Shown here one piece after another: positions 22,311 through 34,287 of a stretch of 64,000 nt of DNA. A program made the position numbers and the translations under genes. Each line of letters opens with the position of its first letter. The first letter of the stretch is position 1. The DNA lies in assembly GCF_932526225.1 (NCBI RefSeq), contig NC_064038.1, forward strand, positions 16,603,075 to 16,667,074, given 5' to 3'. The notes under the pieces were generated by a model that worked only from the letters and a program-made list of their open reading frames with translations, ran no database searches and was not told the DNA's origin. The DNA is from Nematostella vectensis (lineage: Eukaryota > Cnidaria > Anthozoa > Actiniaria > Edwardsiidae).

Positions 22311-23521
22311 AAGGGATCAAATATCACCTGTGTGATCCAGAAGTCGCAAGTTCTGGCCTACGTGAAATTGAGGATGATGAGTCGTCTCCAATTTTATTTT
22401 GCTGTGGTAATCTGAGCTCGGGTGCTATCCACAGGTTTTTTCCTTGAGCATAAATGCAATGAATATTGCAGAATGCTGAAACTCGAAAATGCTTGACTTT
22501 GACTATAGTTATGCTCTAACAAAGATATATTATATATTATGTGTTCATGAACACTGCTGTTACAGCAAATGTTACTGTTTTGCTTATGACTAAGGGATTG
22601 ACAAACAATTAGATTACAGATGGGGAGGAGGGTTGCAGGAATTTTTGTTGCACCATATTTTTTGTCTCAACTTCTGCATGATTTCTTTTTCTAACTTGTT
22701 CAACATTTTTTTATCCGTTGCAAAAGGTTGCTCAATTTATTTTTTAGAGGTTGAAGTGCTTGCTTAATATATTTTTTTGGGTAAGGGGGGGGGGGGGGGG
22801 GGGGGCTAACGCAACCTGCAACCCCCCCCCCCCAACTCTCCTTCAATATATACAAACCACCTGACTCTAAATTTCCAGTCTGACTTTTAGTCCAATAAAC
22901 GAACGATTTAGGTTCGACAAAATTTGTAACAAAGCCAATTTACCTTAGATCTGTTTATATGCATCCAAATAGTGCACACAAAAAAATCCACCCGAATCTG
23001 ACAATGGCAACCTCTTCGTCGAAACCATCGAAAATCCAAGATGGCCGCCATTTTTTAGCAAAAACTCAAATCAAAACAGTTACACAATCACACATGGCAA
23101 ATTAAAGGATCTAAACATGTTTATTGCATTTCGATACATGTTAAAAATGGCATTAAATCGAAACCTGAGCTTGCAAAACATTTCATTTTTTTAAGCTTTC
23201 TAATCCAAAATGGCCGCCAAATCCAAGATTATCGCCTTCAGGCTAAATTTTACCTACATATTTCACGTGAAAGCAAATAAACACCCAATACTAGATACTT
23301 AGATAACTTGGTATTATATTTCATGCATAATGGCTGTTAAGTGATTTAATAAAGGCAATAAAATCAATTTACAAGGACGCAATGCTTGTTTTCAATGCGA
23401 CCAATTCTCCCGAAATCATACACTCGGGCAGTATAGACACGTTAAATATATATAATATCATGCCGCAGCTCTTCCGAGACGAAAATCGCTTTTGATTTTT
23501 CTTTAAAATGCGGAAATCTGA
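22311..23521. other. No gene; homopolymers and ATGGCCGCC motifs
   Basis: A G run of more than 20 at 22784-22806 is followed 18 bases later by a C run, a potential hairpin. ATGGCCGCCATTTT (about 23041) and AAAATGGCCGCC (about 23208) resemble YY1-type sites, but no transcript start is evident. Otherwise AT-rich without coding signal. Confidence 0.5.
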
Positions 23522-25630
23522 TTATGCCAGGTCTACATCGTCATCAAACTCCTCACGATCCACTTCAGGAGAGTTGAGGCACGCAATGCCCTTACATTGG
23601 CCACACGCTGGAGTGCACTGAAGCCCGTTCTTGAAGCAGGTGCATAATCTTGTCTCACAATGACCACCGCAATTACACTTGATGTTTCGCAGAAGCTGCG
23701 CTGGGGCTGCTGGCTCTGACATCTGCACAGGAACAAAGCCTGTGCAGGTTACCGGCCATCCCCACTCCTCAGGAGAAACACCATTCCCTTTCCATGCCTG
23801 GACCTGAAGAAAGTCGCGGTGACTGTGAAATCGGGAGGGGTCTGATGTCGACGGAAGCTTCTCCGGGGGTACTTATCCTGCTGCTGTGGCCACTTTCGTT
23901 TGAAACCTCTGGAGCCTTGCGGTTTTCAGATCATACACTTCCATACCATCCACTGCTTCCATACATTATGAGAAGAGCCCTCTCGCCAGCTGTTTCTATG
24001 GCCACTTTAGAAAACTAAAGTTGCAGCACATTCTGCAAGGGCAGCATATTTCTTCAGAACCCCGACTTTCCCGATTCCATATGGCCTTGAAGTGGTATCA
24101 CAGCCACTGACAGCATGAAGAAAAAGAAGTGACTCTGATAACTGAGTGACCACTCTGCGCTTGATGGTGCTAGCACAAACAGTTCGTTTTGCAGTGACTA
24201 TGTATACATTTCTGGCAGCAAGATCTGTGTGATGCAGCTGGAAAACATCAGTCTTCTGCAACCACAGCTACTGGCCTTTCTAGGGCGTATGTACAAGCCA
24301 TCTGGCCAATCTTGTAATCTGCATCTCCTGGGGCGTGTTCAACAGTGACTCTAGCTCGACCCATTTCGTCAGCGAGGAGGTAGATAAGGGCCTGCTTGTT
24401 GGTGGAATTTCCAAGGAAAGCTTTTTTGGACATCATCAGGCGCATTTCTTTGGTGACAGACACTGCTGCGCCAACGTCGTTGCTCGATCGACGTCGATGG
24501 GCTTCATCCTTTGTACTTGGGCCATGGTATCCATCAAAAACTACCGTGGCATTAGCGTAGCTGCTACACACATGTCGAACGTACAGGGTGAATATTTCAG
24601 CATACGTCGAATTCTTTGGCCATGCGAACTTGTGAAGCAGCCCTCCTCCATCAATGACATACCGCAGGTCTGTAGTGGGGAGTGTCGCAACTACACTTTC
24701 GGGAACGAGCTTGACTAAATGGTGAATTAGTTCTGCTTTGTCGCCGGTCCTCATACGCATGTAGTTGTCAAAAAGAGCAGTCGGTAGAGAGCACAGTTCG
24801 TAGGCGAGCAATTCAGACAAAGGGATGTCTCCGATACCCATGAGCAGAAGGCGCTGATACAAATGTTGCGGATCCAGTTCTACTCGTCCTCCAGAGAAAG
24901 TTTTCAAGTATGCAGCAGAGGCAAGGGTCTTGACTTGATTCTTCTTTGAGAACGAATACGCTGATACAGTCTTACCAACCATTGACTGAAGAACTTGATC
25001 TCCTACCGCTTTTGCGTCATCAGCATTCCCCTCATCGTCGGCAATTAGGCCAGTTGATAAGCTCACGAGTTTGGTGCTGGAGGTGTTGAAAACACCGCGC
25101 TCGTTAAAAACATCAACTAGTTTTCCTATGTCAGACATGTCCCTCTTAATTCGGGAAGCTGTCAGGTCACGATGGCCGCTTTCATCATCTGGTAATAAAC
25201 CTGCAATCTCGAATACGCACTGGCTTATCTCTGAGCATATTGGTCTTGAACACAGAGAAAGGAGACGGGTACGTTCATCGAATCCACGTCCGCGCGTCAG
25301 CCCGCCACTTGTCTTGAGCCCGGCCATAAGAACTTGCTCAATAAATAAGTCAGTAAACATACCACACCACGCGCCGTCTGTTCTTCTTACAGGAAATAAG
25401 CAATCTGTAAATGATCTGTACACTTCAGGGTGAGTACGCTCAAGGTCCTGCATTCTTGGAATAAACAGTGCCAGGGACTTTGTGTAGTTGTTATGACCGG
25501 CCGCTGCGAGATACGGATGCATATCACACAGGCATTTCAGGTACAACTTCCAATCTCCCGTTCTGATTGAACGAAGGAAAGATCTCAGAATTTGGGTAAC
25601 ATTCTTTGAACTGTTTCCTTTTCCATTATT
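23522..25630 (-). pseudogene. Repetitive-family gene with nuclease-like centre and C-terminal CXC domain
   Basis: Minus strand in at least three frames: 25630-24248, 24261-24007, then 23880-23522. The N-terminal half is uncharacterised (RTGDWKLYLKCLCDMHPYL, HPEVYRSFTDCLFPVRRTD). The central part has EHAPGDADYKIGQMAC, AVVAED and, after a frameshift at about 24255, LLFLHAVSGCDTTSRPYG. These acidic and Gly-Cys-Asp blocks resemble PIN/FEN-like nucleases (inference). The end has WKGNGVSPEEWGW and a Cys cluster CNCGGHCETRLCTCFKN followed by C-x3-C-x2-C, a TSO1/tesmin-like CXC. I recall many copies of such genes in invertebrate genomes, but no defined function. The 5' end is cut at about 25630 by the BEL/Pao junction. 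Confidence 0.6.
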
Positions 25631-26784
25631 TACGTAAAGGAGTACTAGGGACCCCAACAGTCAATCTCGATGGGGAAGAAGGCACGAAGACTCTCGGAGT
25701 AGGATGGAACCCGCAGAGAGACACAATAAGCTTCGCCTCGAGGGATTTGAAGTTGAAAGCACTGACGAAGAGATCCGTACTCTCGAGCATCTCCCAGCTG
25801 TATGACCCTCTAGGCCTCGCGTCAGCCGTCACGATCAAAGCAAGAGTAGCGCTGCAAGAGGTTTGGAGGGCAGAACAGTTCGACTGGGACGATCCCCTTC
25901 CAGAAGAAACAACTGTCATGTGGCTTTCACTACTGAAAGAGATCGTAAGCCTGAAGGAGGTCCAAATCCCGAGATGTCTCAAGCCCCATAACGCAGGCGA
26001 CCGATCAGAGCTTCACGTGTTCGCCGACGCAAGCTGTAAGGCATATGGCGCCGTCGCCTACCTTGTCTGGCCGACTCCGCAAGGCCCAGAGGTCCGCATT
26101 GTGGCAGCGAAAGCCAGAGTAGCACCACTGCGCCAATCAACAGTCCCTAGACTAGAGCTGATGGCAGCTCTCGTAGCCTCCAGACTCGCGAAAACCATCG
26201 TCTCAGAGCTCAAGACAAAGCCGGAGAGCGTCGTCTTGTGGTCGGACTCCACGATAGTCCTGTCCTGGTTAAGATCCCGGTCCTCCGCATTCAAGCCCTT
26301 CGTAGGTGTTCTCATCGCCGAGATCCAGTCCGAGTGGGAACAAGGTCACTGGAGACATGTACCGACGGATCAAAATCTAGCTGACGACCTAAGCAGATGC
26401 ATCACTGTTGAAGAGCTAAGCAAAGGAAGATGGATGAGCGGTCCACCCTTCCTCAAGAAACCGAGAGCTGATTGGCCTATCGAGGCGGCCGTAACCCAAG
26501 AAGAAGAAGATCCGGAAAGAAAGAAAGAGACGCCAGTAAGTGCAATCGCCGCCGCCGTCCAGGAGGAACCACTACTAGATCCGCAATCCCAATCCAGATG
26601 GAGTCGCCTTGTGAGGATCACCGCATATTGTATGCGATTTGTAAGCAACCTCAAGTCCAGTGTGAAGAACCCAGAGCAGAAGAAAACTAGTCACCTAGCA
26701 CCTGCAGAAATCGAAGCCGCTGAAGAGTATTGGCTGCGGTTCAGTCAGCGAGCCATGAAGACAGAAGACTACCCGAATCTGTAG
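25631..26784 (+). pseudogene. BEL/Pao pol: A17/RNase H region
   Basis: Starts in VNLDGEEGTKTLGVGWNP, the segment after the RT catalytic box. Then LSSISQLYDPLGLASAVTIKA, ELHVFADASCKAYGAVAYL (RNase H first Asp), TVPRLELMAALVASRLAK (Glu), VVLWSDSTIVLSWL (Asp) and WRHVPTDQNLADDLSR (last Asp). The core RNase H residues are present. The linker to integrase (RLVRITAYCMRFVSNLK) follows, and the frame ends at 26784 with a TAG before the expected FIDEDGLMRVG block, which continues in the same frame. Confidence 0.85.
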
Positions 26785-26824
26785 CCATTCATAGACGAGG
26801 ATGGCTTGATGAGGGTAGGGAGCC

Positions 26825-27499
26825 GTGACCAGGACCAGCCTGCCGTATGACCAAGTGTATCCAGTACTCCTCCCAGCGAAGTATCACATCTCGACGCTGA
26901 TCATGAGAGAGATGCATCAAATGACGAATCGCGCAGGGCGAGAAAGAACCCTGTCTGAACCGCGTGCGAAGTACTGGATCCTACGAGGGAGAAATCTTGC
27001 AAAGAAGATCACAAGAGAATGCGTGCCTTGTAGGAAACAAAAGCAACCGCCACACACTACAATGATGGCTGATCTTCCGAAAGAAAGATTGCAGTTAGTC
27101 TCACCGCCTTTCAAGGTAACAGGAGTGGACTTATTCGGGCCATTCAGACTGAAGTATGGAAGAAAGCAATCGATCAAGGCATGGGAAGCAATCTTCACCT
27201 GTGCGACCGTACGAGCGGTGCACTTGGAAATCGTGGAGAACACATCAGCGGAAGCGTTCCTCCAAGCAGTTAGACGATTCGCCGCAACCCACGGATGGCC
27301 AGAGACGTTGATCTCAGACAACGGAGGCTCGTTTGTAGGAGCAGAAGCAGAACTCAGCAAACTAGTCATCGATGAGAAGAAGTGTCTTGAAGACTTTGCG
27401 ATGCTGCACAAGTTCAACTGGATCTTCATATCCCCCTACAGTCCCCATCAAGGAGGAATGTACGAGAGTTTGATCAAGCAAGTCAAGCACTCATCGTGA
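26825..27499 (+). pseudogene. BEL/Pao integrase with internal deletion
   Basis: Zinc-binding HHCC region: YHISTLIMREMH and CVPCRKQK. Catalytic triad visible: Asp in VTGVDLFGPF, Asp in LISDNGGSF, Glu in HQGGMYESLIK. After VKHSS the frame stops and sequence jumps to the C-terminal domain, so several dozen residues between the core and the DUF5641-like part are missing. Confidence 0.85.
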
Positions 27500-27773
27500 A
27501 CTACTTCTGGAGACGGTTCATCCGAGAGTACGTTCTAACGCTGATCAGTCGCGGCCGCTCCAAATGGCAGAAGGAAGGTCGCCAGATGAGCGTCGGAGAT
27601 GTTGTCCTGCTAGTGGGTTTCACGACGCTACGTGAAAATGGAGTCTTGGACGCGTCGTGGAGACCTACCCCGGGCAAGACGGACTCGTACGGAACGTGAG
27701 AGTCAAGACAGCCAGCGGAGCGGAATATCAGAGGTCCGTCCAGCGCTGCTGCTTGATAAGCGAAGCAGAGTAA
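27496..27773 (+). pseudogene. BEL/Pao integrase C-terminal (DUF5641-like) part
   Basis: Reads NYFWRRFIREYVLTL, then SKWQKEGRQMSVGDVVLLV, then (other frame) VRTASGAEYQRSVQR, ending in TAA at 27771-27773. This is the normal end of BEL/Pao pol, a few bases before the LTR. Confidence 0.75.
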
Positions 27774-27809
27774 CAAATAGCGCCTTCTCATTGGCGCCCC
27801 CCGAGGATT

Positions 27810-28296
27810 TGTTGTAGATAGCGCATCGAACACTGTTTGTTTTCTAAGTGACTGATTCAATATGTAAGTAATTAAGTTTGATTGACACAAGCTGATAATT
27901 GCTTCTTAAAAGGCATCTGTAAATTGAGACCAGTTAGAGTCAATAGAGCACACGAGGAGATAGCAAGTTTAGAGCATAGTTAAGTTAAAGTCAAGACCGC
28001 GCAGGGATCCATCCTTCAGGTACCATGATCAAGTTATATTAGCTTTATAGCGCATGATTTTGTATGTTTTGTGTAGTAGTAATTATTGATTCAAGTGTAT
28101 GTTCCATTGCTTGTAAGTTTAATTCCGTAAATCTCTATCGCTCCACAACTATGATCGGAATGTGTAGGAATATGCCCGAGATCTAGCCTAAATGCTGTAA
28201 TTATTGATCTGTTCCAGAATGTTTTAATATAATCAATATTGGAAGAAATCCTTGAGGCCGGTCTTAAATCGCTTCGTAGCCGGGGTCTACTTCAAT
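27810..28296 (+). repeat. Putative BEL/Pao LTR (left copy)
   Basis: Begins TGTTGTAGATAGC directly after the pol end and 3' leader, and plausibly ends at GGGGTCTACTTCA. It contains an AATATAAT-type AT-rich stretch near 28225. No second LTR exists at the 5' end to confirm the limits, so these are estimates. The same sequence occurs at about 36320-36806. Confidence 0.45.
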
Positions 28297-28712
28297 CATC
28301 ATCGTCGTCGTCGTCGTCATTATCATCATTATTATTTTTTATTAATCAGACCGCTTTTGAAATATAATTGCAACCAAATTTTATCAAAATACGAAAATGT
28401 CCGGTCAAGTAAACAAAAGTATTTGTTTTGAAGCTGGTCACCTAGCGCAGCCGCCAACCTGCCATCTTGGAAATTACCCACAAGACCCTAGGAACGAGGC
28501 TGCATTTTACAAAGCACAAGCGTTTTATTGATTATGTGTATTTCCAGAAACCAATCCATACCCCAAGCACAGAGGTAATTCCAGAGGCAAGGGGGGGGGA
28601 TTTTTCTCAATTTCCAGGGGATAAAAGACCCTATTTCCCATACAAACTTATTTTGTATCTGGAAATTCGGGAGGATTGGGGGTACCTTTCCTAATTCCCT
28701 CAATAGTGTTTT

Positions 28713-29140
28713 TTATTTCCTCCTGTCACATACCATCATGATTTTTACAAACTCATCAGCTATATCAACACCATACGTGGACTGGACAGCAGTAGACATC
28801 CTTTTCACAGCGAACTGCCAGTGTTTTTCACAAGAGATCGTACGATCAATAGTACCATCTGGCAGCTCAAGTGGGATGGAAGACCACCACCCACCCCCTT
28901 CGTCAATCATAATTCCAGCTGGGTTGAATCTGTAGTTGTCATTTCCTGAAAGCTCTCGCAGTGCTGTGTTCAGTAGACGCCAGAAAGTCCGGATGTTTTT
29001 TTTTTATTCAGATTCACATTCCATTGTAGCAATCTTGAACATTTGGCGTAGAAGAGGGTGGTACACCTGTCAGCAACCACAAGTGTCACCAAAGGGTGTA
29101 ATTGATTATGCATCCCAGGGGTACCACAAGTTAGGGATCA
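28713..29140 (-). pseudogene. MULE-like transposase fragment (left copy)
   Basis: The minus strand encodes YRFNPAGIMIDEGGGWWSSI, then RTISCEKHWQFAVKRMS and GVDIADEFVKIM. The FNPxGIxxDEGG, then SCxxHxxxxV layout is that of the catalytic core of MULE/FLYWCH-type transposases. Upstream HPLLRQMFKIATMECESE is separated by a stop next to a poly-A (K) tract. Only about 110 residues remain. Confidence 0.45.
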
Positions 29141-29972
29141 TTGTCTGACAACCAACAATGGACTCTACAATGGTAATTTTGGGCGGGAGCATACTGGGGG
29201 CCACAGTACTATAAAAGTCACATTCATGTCTATTTTCACATTAATTCACCACTATACTAGGGTGTCAAGTGTTGACGGCTCAAGAAAAGAAATCTCAGGC
29301 TAAGAAGGAAAAAAATAGGAGGTCTTGAGCAGAAATAGGAAATTTTGCTAGCCCTGACAAATTGTTTAGATCAGTAATGATCAATTTACTGGATACAGAA
29401 GACAAAAATACCATTTCAGATTTCAGTAAAATGTTTGGGAGTTCTGGGGACATGCAATTTTGGTGGGGTCCAAACATATTGTATACACCTATTTCAAAAA
29501 AGGTTGTCAGTGCAAATGGCGAATGGCAAATAGTAAATGGTAGTTCTAAGCCTAATTAGTGCGATCTCAATGTAATTAAGGTTGATGAGAGATCTTACTA
29601 AGACCCTTTATCTGTATGAGTTTAGTTTGATTAGGATCAATTGCTAACGGATTAAAACCAATTGTCACGAGTGGTATTCTGTTAATTTCTTCCAGGATAA
29701 TAAAGCGATCTCAATGTAATTAACGTGGATGAAAGATCTTACCAAGACCGGGATAAGGGCAAATCAGTGACACATACTTTTCGAGCACGGCGCCCTAAAC
29801 TTGAAAAAAATATGTATATATATTATAAGTATTTTATTAGGTTAACGTGTAATCTTGTTACTGGCAAAATATCAAAAGTGTTCTATTTATTGCTATAAAG
29901 TTATGGTGCTAAATGCAAAAACCGTCCGTAATTGGGGCAATACACTGTAGTATGTATTGACAGCCTCATTAG

Positions 29973-30300
29973 TAGATGTAAAAGGCCGATTCTGGGCCAG
30001 TTGACCTTGACCTTGACCTTGGGGGCCGATTCTGGGCCAGTTGGCCTTGACCTTGGCCTTGGCCCCACCCCTCCCCTGAGAAGAAAGATCTTTAGCCCCG
30101 CCCCTCCCCCATGAGGGTGTATTAGCGGCCACACTCGCTATATTAACCGGCCCGATTCTGGGCCAGTTGACCTTGACCTTGGCCTTGGCCCCACCCCTCC
30201 CCCTGAGAAGAAAGATCTTTGGCCCCACCCCTCCCCCTAAGAACGTTTTAGCGGCCACACGCGCTTTATTAACCGGCTTCGGCTCACATCTAAAAAATTG
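29973..30300. repeat. Tandem GC-rich repeats before the Polinton-like polymerase
   Basis: The block GCCGATTCTGGGCCAGTTG, CCTTGACCTTGGCC, CCCACCCCTCCCC, AGAAAGATCTT, GCGGCCAC is present about 2.3 times (starts near 29984, 30025 and 30150; period about 125 bp). Position next to the element's first ORF suggests a subterminal or promoter region of the Polinton-like element, but no inverted terminal repeat is visible. Confidence 0.7.
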
Positions 30301-30333
30301 GGGTGGTTTAAAGACATGGGTGACATAGTGTAG

Positions 30334-33300
30334 ATGAGCATGAGTACCGTGAGGGAGTTGAGAGCCCTCGCCAAAGAGCGAGGGATCGAAGGCTACTACG
30401 GATTGCGTAGGGCAGAACTCGTCGAAGCGTTGGGTGGTGCGCCGCGTGGTGTGGTCCCTGACGTGCCATCGAGTATCCTCGATGAGCCGATACCTGAGAT
30501 TGATGTCCCCATCCTCAGGCCTTCCCACCCCCCTAGGAACAAGGGGGTTCCGTCACTCAAGCATCTCGCTGAGAATGCGGCCGCGTCGGTGAAGAAAGAG
30601 TTAAGCAAGTTCGCAGATTGGGTGTTATCTTATGTCCCTGGGTCTGTGAAAAAGACTGTGGATGAGCGGGTGAACAGTCTAAGAGATAAAGTGGACCGCA
30701 TATTCAAGAGGGTTGAGCGGTTCGCACCTAAAGAAAAACAAACAGCGTTGAAGGGGTATCTCAAGACCCATAGGGTAGACGGGCAGGAAGGGTATGACCC
30801 CAAGGCGTTCGTCACTGGTGTCAAACCAAAGGTTCTAGATCTAATCAATCGGCAAAAGAAGCCTATCAAAGTCAAGTTTATCTTTACTTGTAAATTCGTA
30901 AAAGAAAACCTGACCACCGGCCAGATTGATGAGAACTCAGGATACTTCCATTCCAACGTTGAGATGGTAACAGAGTCAACAGATTTCTCTGACTCGTTCA
31001 ATACGATGACAAATCGTATACTTGAGTCGGTTGAGCAATTTCAAAACCAAGGCTCCGGATGGCAGTTTGATCAAGTGGAGTACTTTGATATCAACATCGA
31101 CCCCTTTAAACCGCTTTCTGGAAGTTCCTTTATTCCACTACCATCAAAATTAGCGTCTAAAAAGGCGATCGTCAATGTTAAGAACGAGAGCGATCATGAG
31201 TGTTTCAAATGGGCGGTAACCTCAGCCGTGTTTCCTAAAGAGGAACACGCCCAAAGACTAAATAAACAAATGAGAGAGAGCTCTTAGAAGTTCAACTGGT
31301 CAGGAATAGAGTTCCCCGTTTCACTAAGACAGATTGATAAGTTTGAGAAGCAAAACCCCTACGCAATTAACGTCTACGGGTATGAGGGTGGTGTGTACCC
31401 TCTAAGAATAAGCAAGAAACATAAAGCTAATGTGATCAACTTACTTCTCATGTCGAACGATGAAACAAGTCACTACTGCTGGATTAAAAATATGTCGAGA
31501 CTGCTATCCTCCCAGGTCAATAATCACCAACACACAAGCGTGTTTTGCTATAGATGTCTTAAATCATTCCGGTCAAAGACTTCACTAGAAAAACATCTCG
31601 AGTACTGCGCCAAAAACGAGGAGGTTAAGATTGAAATGTCTGTAGATGAAGATGGGGGTCCCCTCCATGCTTACTTTAAGAATCACACCAGGGAAATGCG
31701 AGTCCCCTTCGTTGTCTACGCCGACTTTGAGAGCGTTACAGAGAACATAGACACATGTTCCCCGGATGAGGGGAGAAGCTTTACTAAGCAATACCAGAAG
31801 CACAAACCATCAGGTTACTGCTATCTCATCAAGTGCTTTGACGGTCAAATATTTCCACCCAAGCTTGTGCGACACACAGCTGAGTCCCCCGACGAGGATA
31901 TCCCACAGATGTTTGTAGGGAGTTTAGAGTCAGACATTATGGACGTTTACAATAAGTTCAAGTTCACTAAGAGGGTTAAGACGACTCTGAAGGACGAAAT
32001 CGCCTATAACAACGCCACTCACTGCCACATCTGTGAGGGTGAGTTAGGAGGGGACAAAGTTCTAGATCACTGCCACCTTACAGGAAGGTATAGAGGAGCT
32101 GCCCACAACGAATGCAACCTTCAGTTTAGGATTCCGAAGTTCTTTCCTGTCGTCTTTCACAATCTGTCTGGGTATGACAGTCATCTGTTTATCAAGAACC
32201 TCGGCACATCAGAAGGCGGGATAAACTGTATACCAAACAACGAAGAGAAATATATCTCGTTTACAAAACAGATTGTGGTCGAGGGTAAGCAGGTTGACAT
32301 GAAACGGGACATAAGATTCATCGACTCCTTTAGATTTATGGCAACTAGCCTTGATAGTTTAGTTGGCGATCTTACTAAGTGTGGGAAGTGTGAGGTATGT
32401 AAGCCCGGAGATTGTGTGAGGAGATACGTAAAAGATGGGAGGGTCGTTCGGTTCGAGGGTATTGGTAGATGTGATAGATGTAAGAATTGCTTGTTAGCTG
32501 AAAGTAGGTGTCTTTCCCCAACGGATAAGAACATCGCTGAAGCTAAAAAGTATTTTGGGGGTACGGTGGATATGATGTTAAGAAAGGGCGTTTTCCCATA
32601 CGACTGGTTCGACGACATCGGCAAACTCGACGCGACCCAACTCCCACCAAAAGAGGCGTTCTACTTCAGACTCAACGACACTGACATATCGGAGGAAGAT
32701 TATCAACACGCCCGGGAGGTGTGGGAAGCCTTCGAGATGAAGACCATGAGGGATTACCATGATCTCTATCTTGAATCTGATGTGTTACTGTTGGCCGACG
32801 TCTTCGATAGCTTCAGAAATGTTTGTCTCGGGAACTATGGTCTAGACCCAGCCTGGTATTACACAGCACCTGGTCTTGCATGGGACGCTGCTTTGAAAAT
32901 CACCAAGGCGCGTCTAGAGTTGCTGACAGACTATGACATGCTGCTCATGATCGAGAGAGGCGTTCGCGGAGGTGTTTCCATGGTGTCTACTAGATATGGT
33001 AAAGCTAACAATCCATACATGGGGGAGTATGACCTCAACCTACCCACAAAGTACATCACATATCTTGATGCAAACAACTTATACGGCTGGGCAATGAGTA
33101 AACCTCTGCCGACTCATGGGTTCAGATGGATGACTGACCGAGAGATAGCAGGTTGGGAGGATCGTCCATGCATTCTGGAGGTTGACTTGGAGTATCCTCA
33201 TCATCTACATGTCCTGCATAATGACTACCCATTAGCTCCAGAGTCCGTTAAGGTTGATAACGTTGAAAAGTTAATCCCAAACCTCAACGATAAGACGAAG

Positions 33301-34287
33301 TACGTGGTTCATCACGAGACCCTGAGACTCTACATAAGTCTTGGACTGAAGGTTACCAAGATTCATAGGGGTATCACCTTCGAAGAGTCTGCGTGGCTGA
33401 AGCCCTACATCGACTTAAACACCGGCCTAAGGGTGAGAGCGACTAACGATTTTGAGAAAGACTTCTTCAAGTTGATGAACAACTCCGTTTTTGGGAAGAC
33501 CATGGAAAACATCAGAAACAGAGTGGACATCCGCCTGGTCACGAATGAATCCCAAGCTCGCAAGTTGATATCGAAGCCAAACTATCAACACCGCACCATC
33601 TTTTGCGAGAGTCTAGCTGCTATTCACATGAAGAAAACAAAGTTAGTCTTCGATAAACCTGTCTACTTGGGTATGTCCATTCTGGATCTAAGTAAGACGC
33701 TAATGTATGATTTTCATTTCAATTACATCAAGCAAAAATATGGTGAAAAGGCGAGGCTCTTATTTACCGATACAGACAGTTTGATGTATGAGATTGAAAC
33801 AGGAGATTTTTACGAGGACATCAGCCCTGATGTGAAATCTGTGTTTGACACGAGCAACTATCCAAAGGACCACCTGTCTTGTATCGAGACAGGTGTGAAC
33901 AAGAAAGTCATCGGTAAGTTCAAAGACGAAGCAGGTGGTAAGCAGATAACCGAGTTTGTAGGTCTGCGGGCCAAGCTCTACGCATTCGAAATGGATGGTG
34001 GGAGAGAAGAAAAGAAATGCAAGGGCGTGAAGAGAGCAGTCGTTAAGAAGTGCATCAGTTTCGGTGATTACAAAGATTGCCTACTCAATGAACAACCGCA
34101 GATGAGGAAAATGAATGTTATTAGAAGCCGTAAACACGAAGTTTACACTGAAACGGTTAACAAGGTCGCCCTATCTCGTGAGGATGACAAGCGAATCATT
34201 TGTGAAGATGGTATACATACTTTTGCTAATGGGCATCATTCTAACACAGAATTAGGGGGTAACTCAGTATCTTCAGGAACGGCTTGA
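30334..34287 (+). pseudogene. Polinton-type DNA polymerase B with SAP-like N-terminus; one premature stop
   Basis: One frame throughout, broken only by TAG at 31285-31287. The N-terminus (residues 1-40) has a SAP/Rho-N-like fold signature (VRELRALAKERGIEG). The next 270 residues are the linker common to this group, with SDHECFKWAVTSA near the end. After the stop: a Cys2-His zinc finger (CYRCLKSF), Exo I VYADFES, an endonuclease-VII-like HNH insert (CHICEGEL, LDHCHLTGRYRG), Exo II FHNLSGYDSHLF, Exo III YLESDVLLLAD, Pol A YLDANNLYG (Asp at residue 559 counted from ATG 31393), Pol B NNSVFGKTMEN and Pol C TDTDS (Asp 793 and 795). All catalytic motifs are intact. The family is protein-primed PolB of self-replicating Polinton/Maverick elements. 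The 3' end overlaps the integrase gene on the other strand by 52 bp. Confidence 0.9.

Larger units (their letters stand above)
25631..27809 (+). mobile_element. BEL/Pao LTR retrotransposon 1, 5'-truncated
   Basis: Only the 3' half of pol survives: post-RT/A17 region and RNase H (to 26784), integrase (26825-27499) and the C-terminal domain (27496-27773), followed by a 36-bp leader and a putative LTR from 27810. gag, protease and the RT palm are missing. The left end joins the CXC gene. Frame breaks lie at about 26784-26824 and 27497. Confidence 0.85.
27772..29972 (+). repeat. 2.2-kb direct repeat, left copy
   Basis: Nearly identical to 36282-38461; I see about 15-20 differences, including copy number of CGT triplets and G-run length. 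It starts within 2 bases of the BEL/Pao pol stop and ends at CAGCCTCATTAG. It contains the BEL 3' leader, the putative LTR, a MULE-like relic and tandem GCGATCTCAATGTAATTAA blocks. In this copy it is contiguous with BEL/Pao pol, so this is the original context of the left end. Confidence 0.95.

Noticed and set aside
29893..30528. 211-codon minus-strand ORF before PolB
   Set aside because: Made of the GC-rich tandem repeats and the antisense of the PolB start; repetitive product without family pattern.
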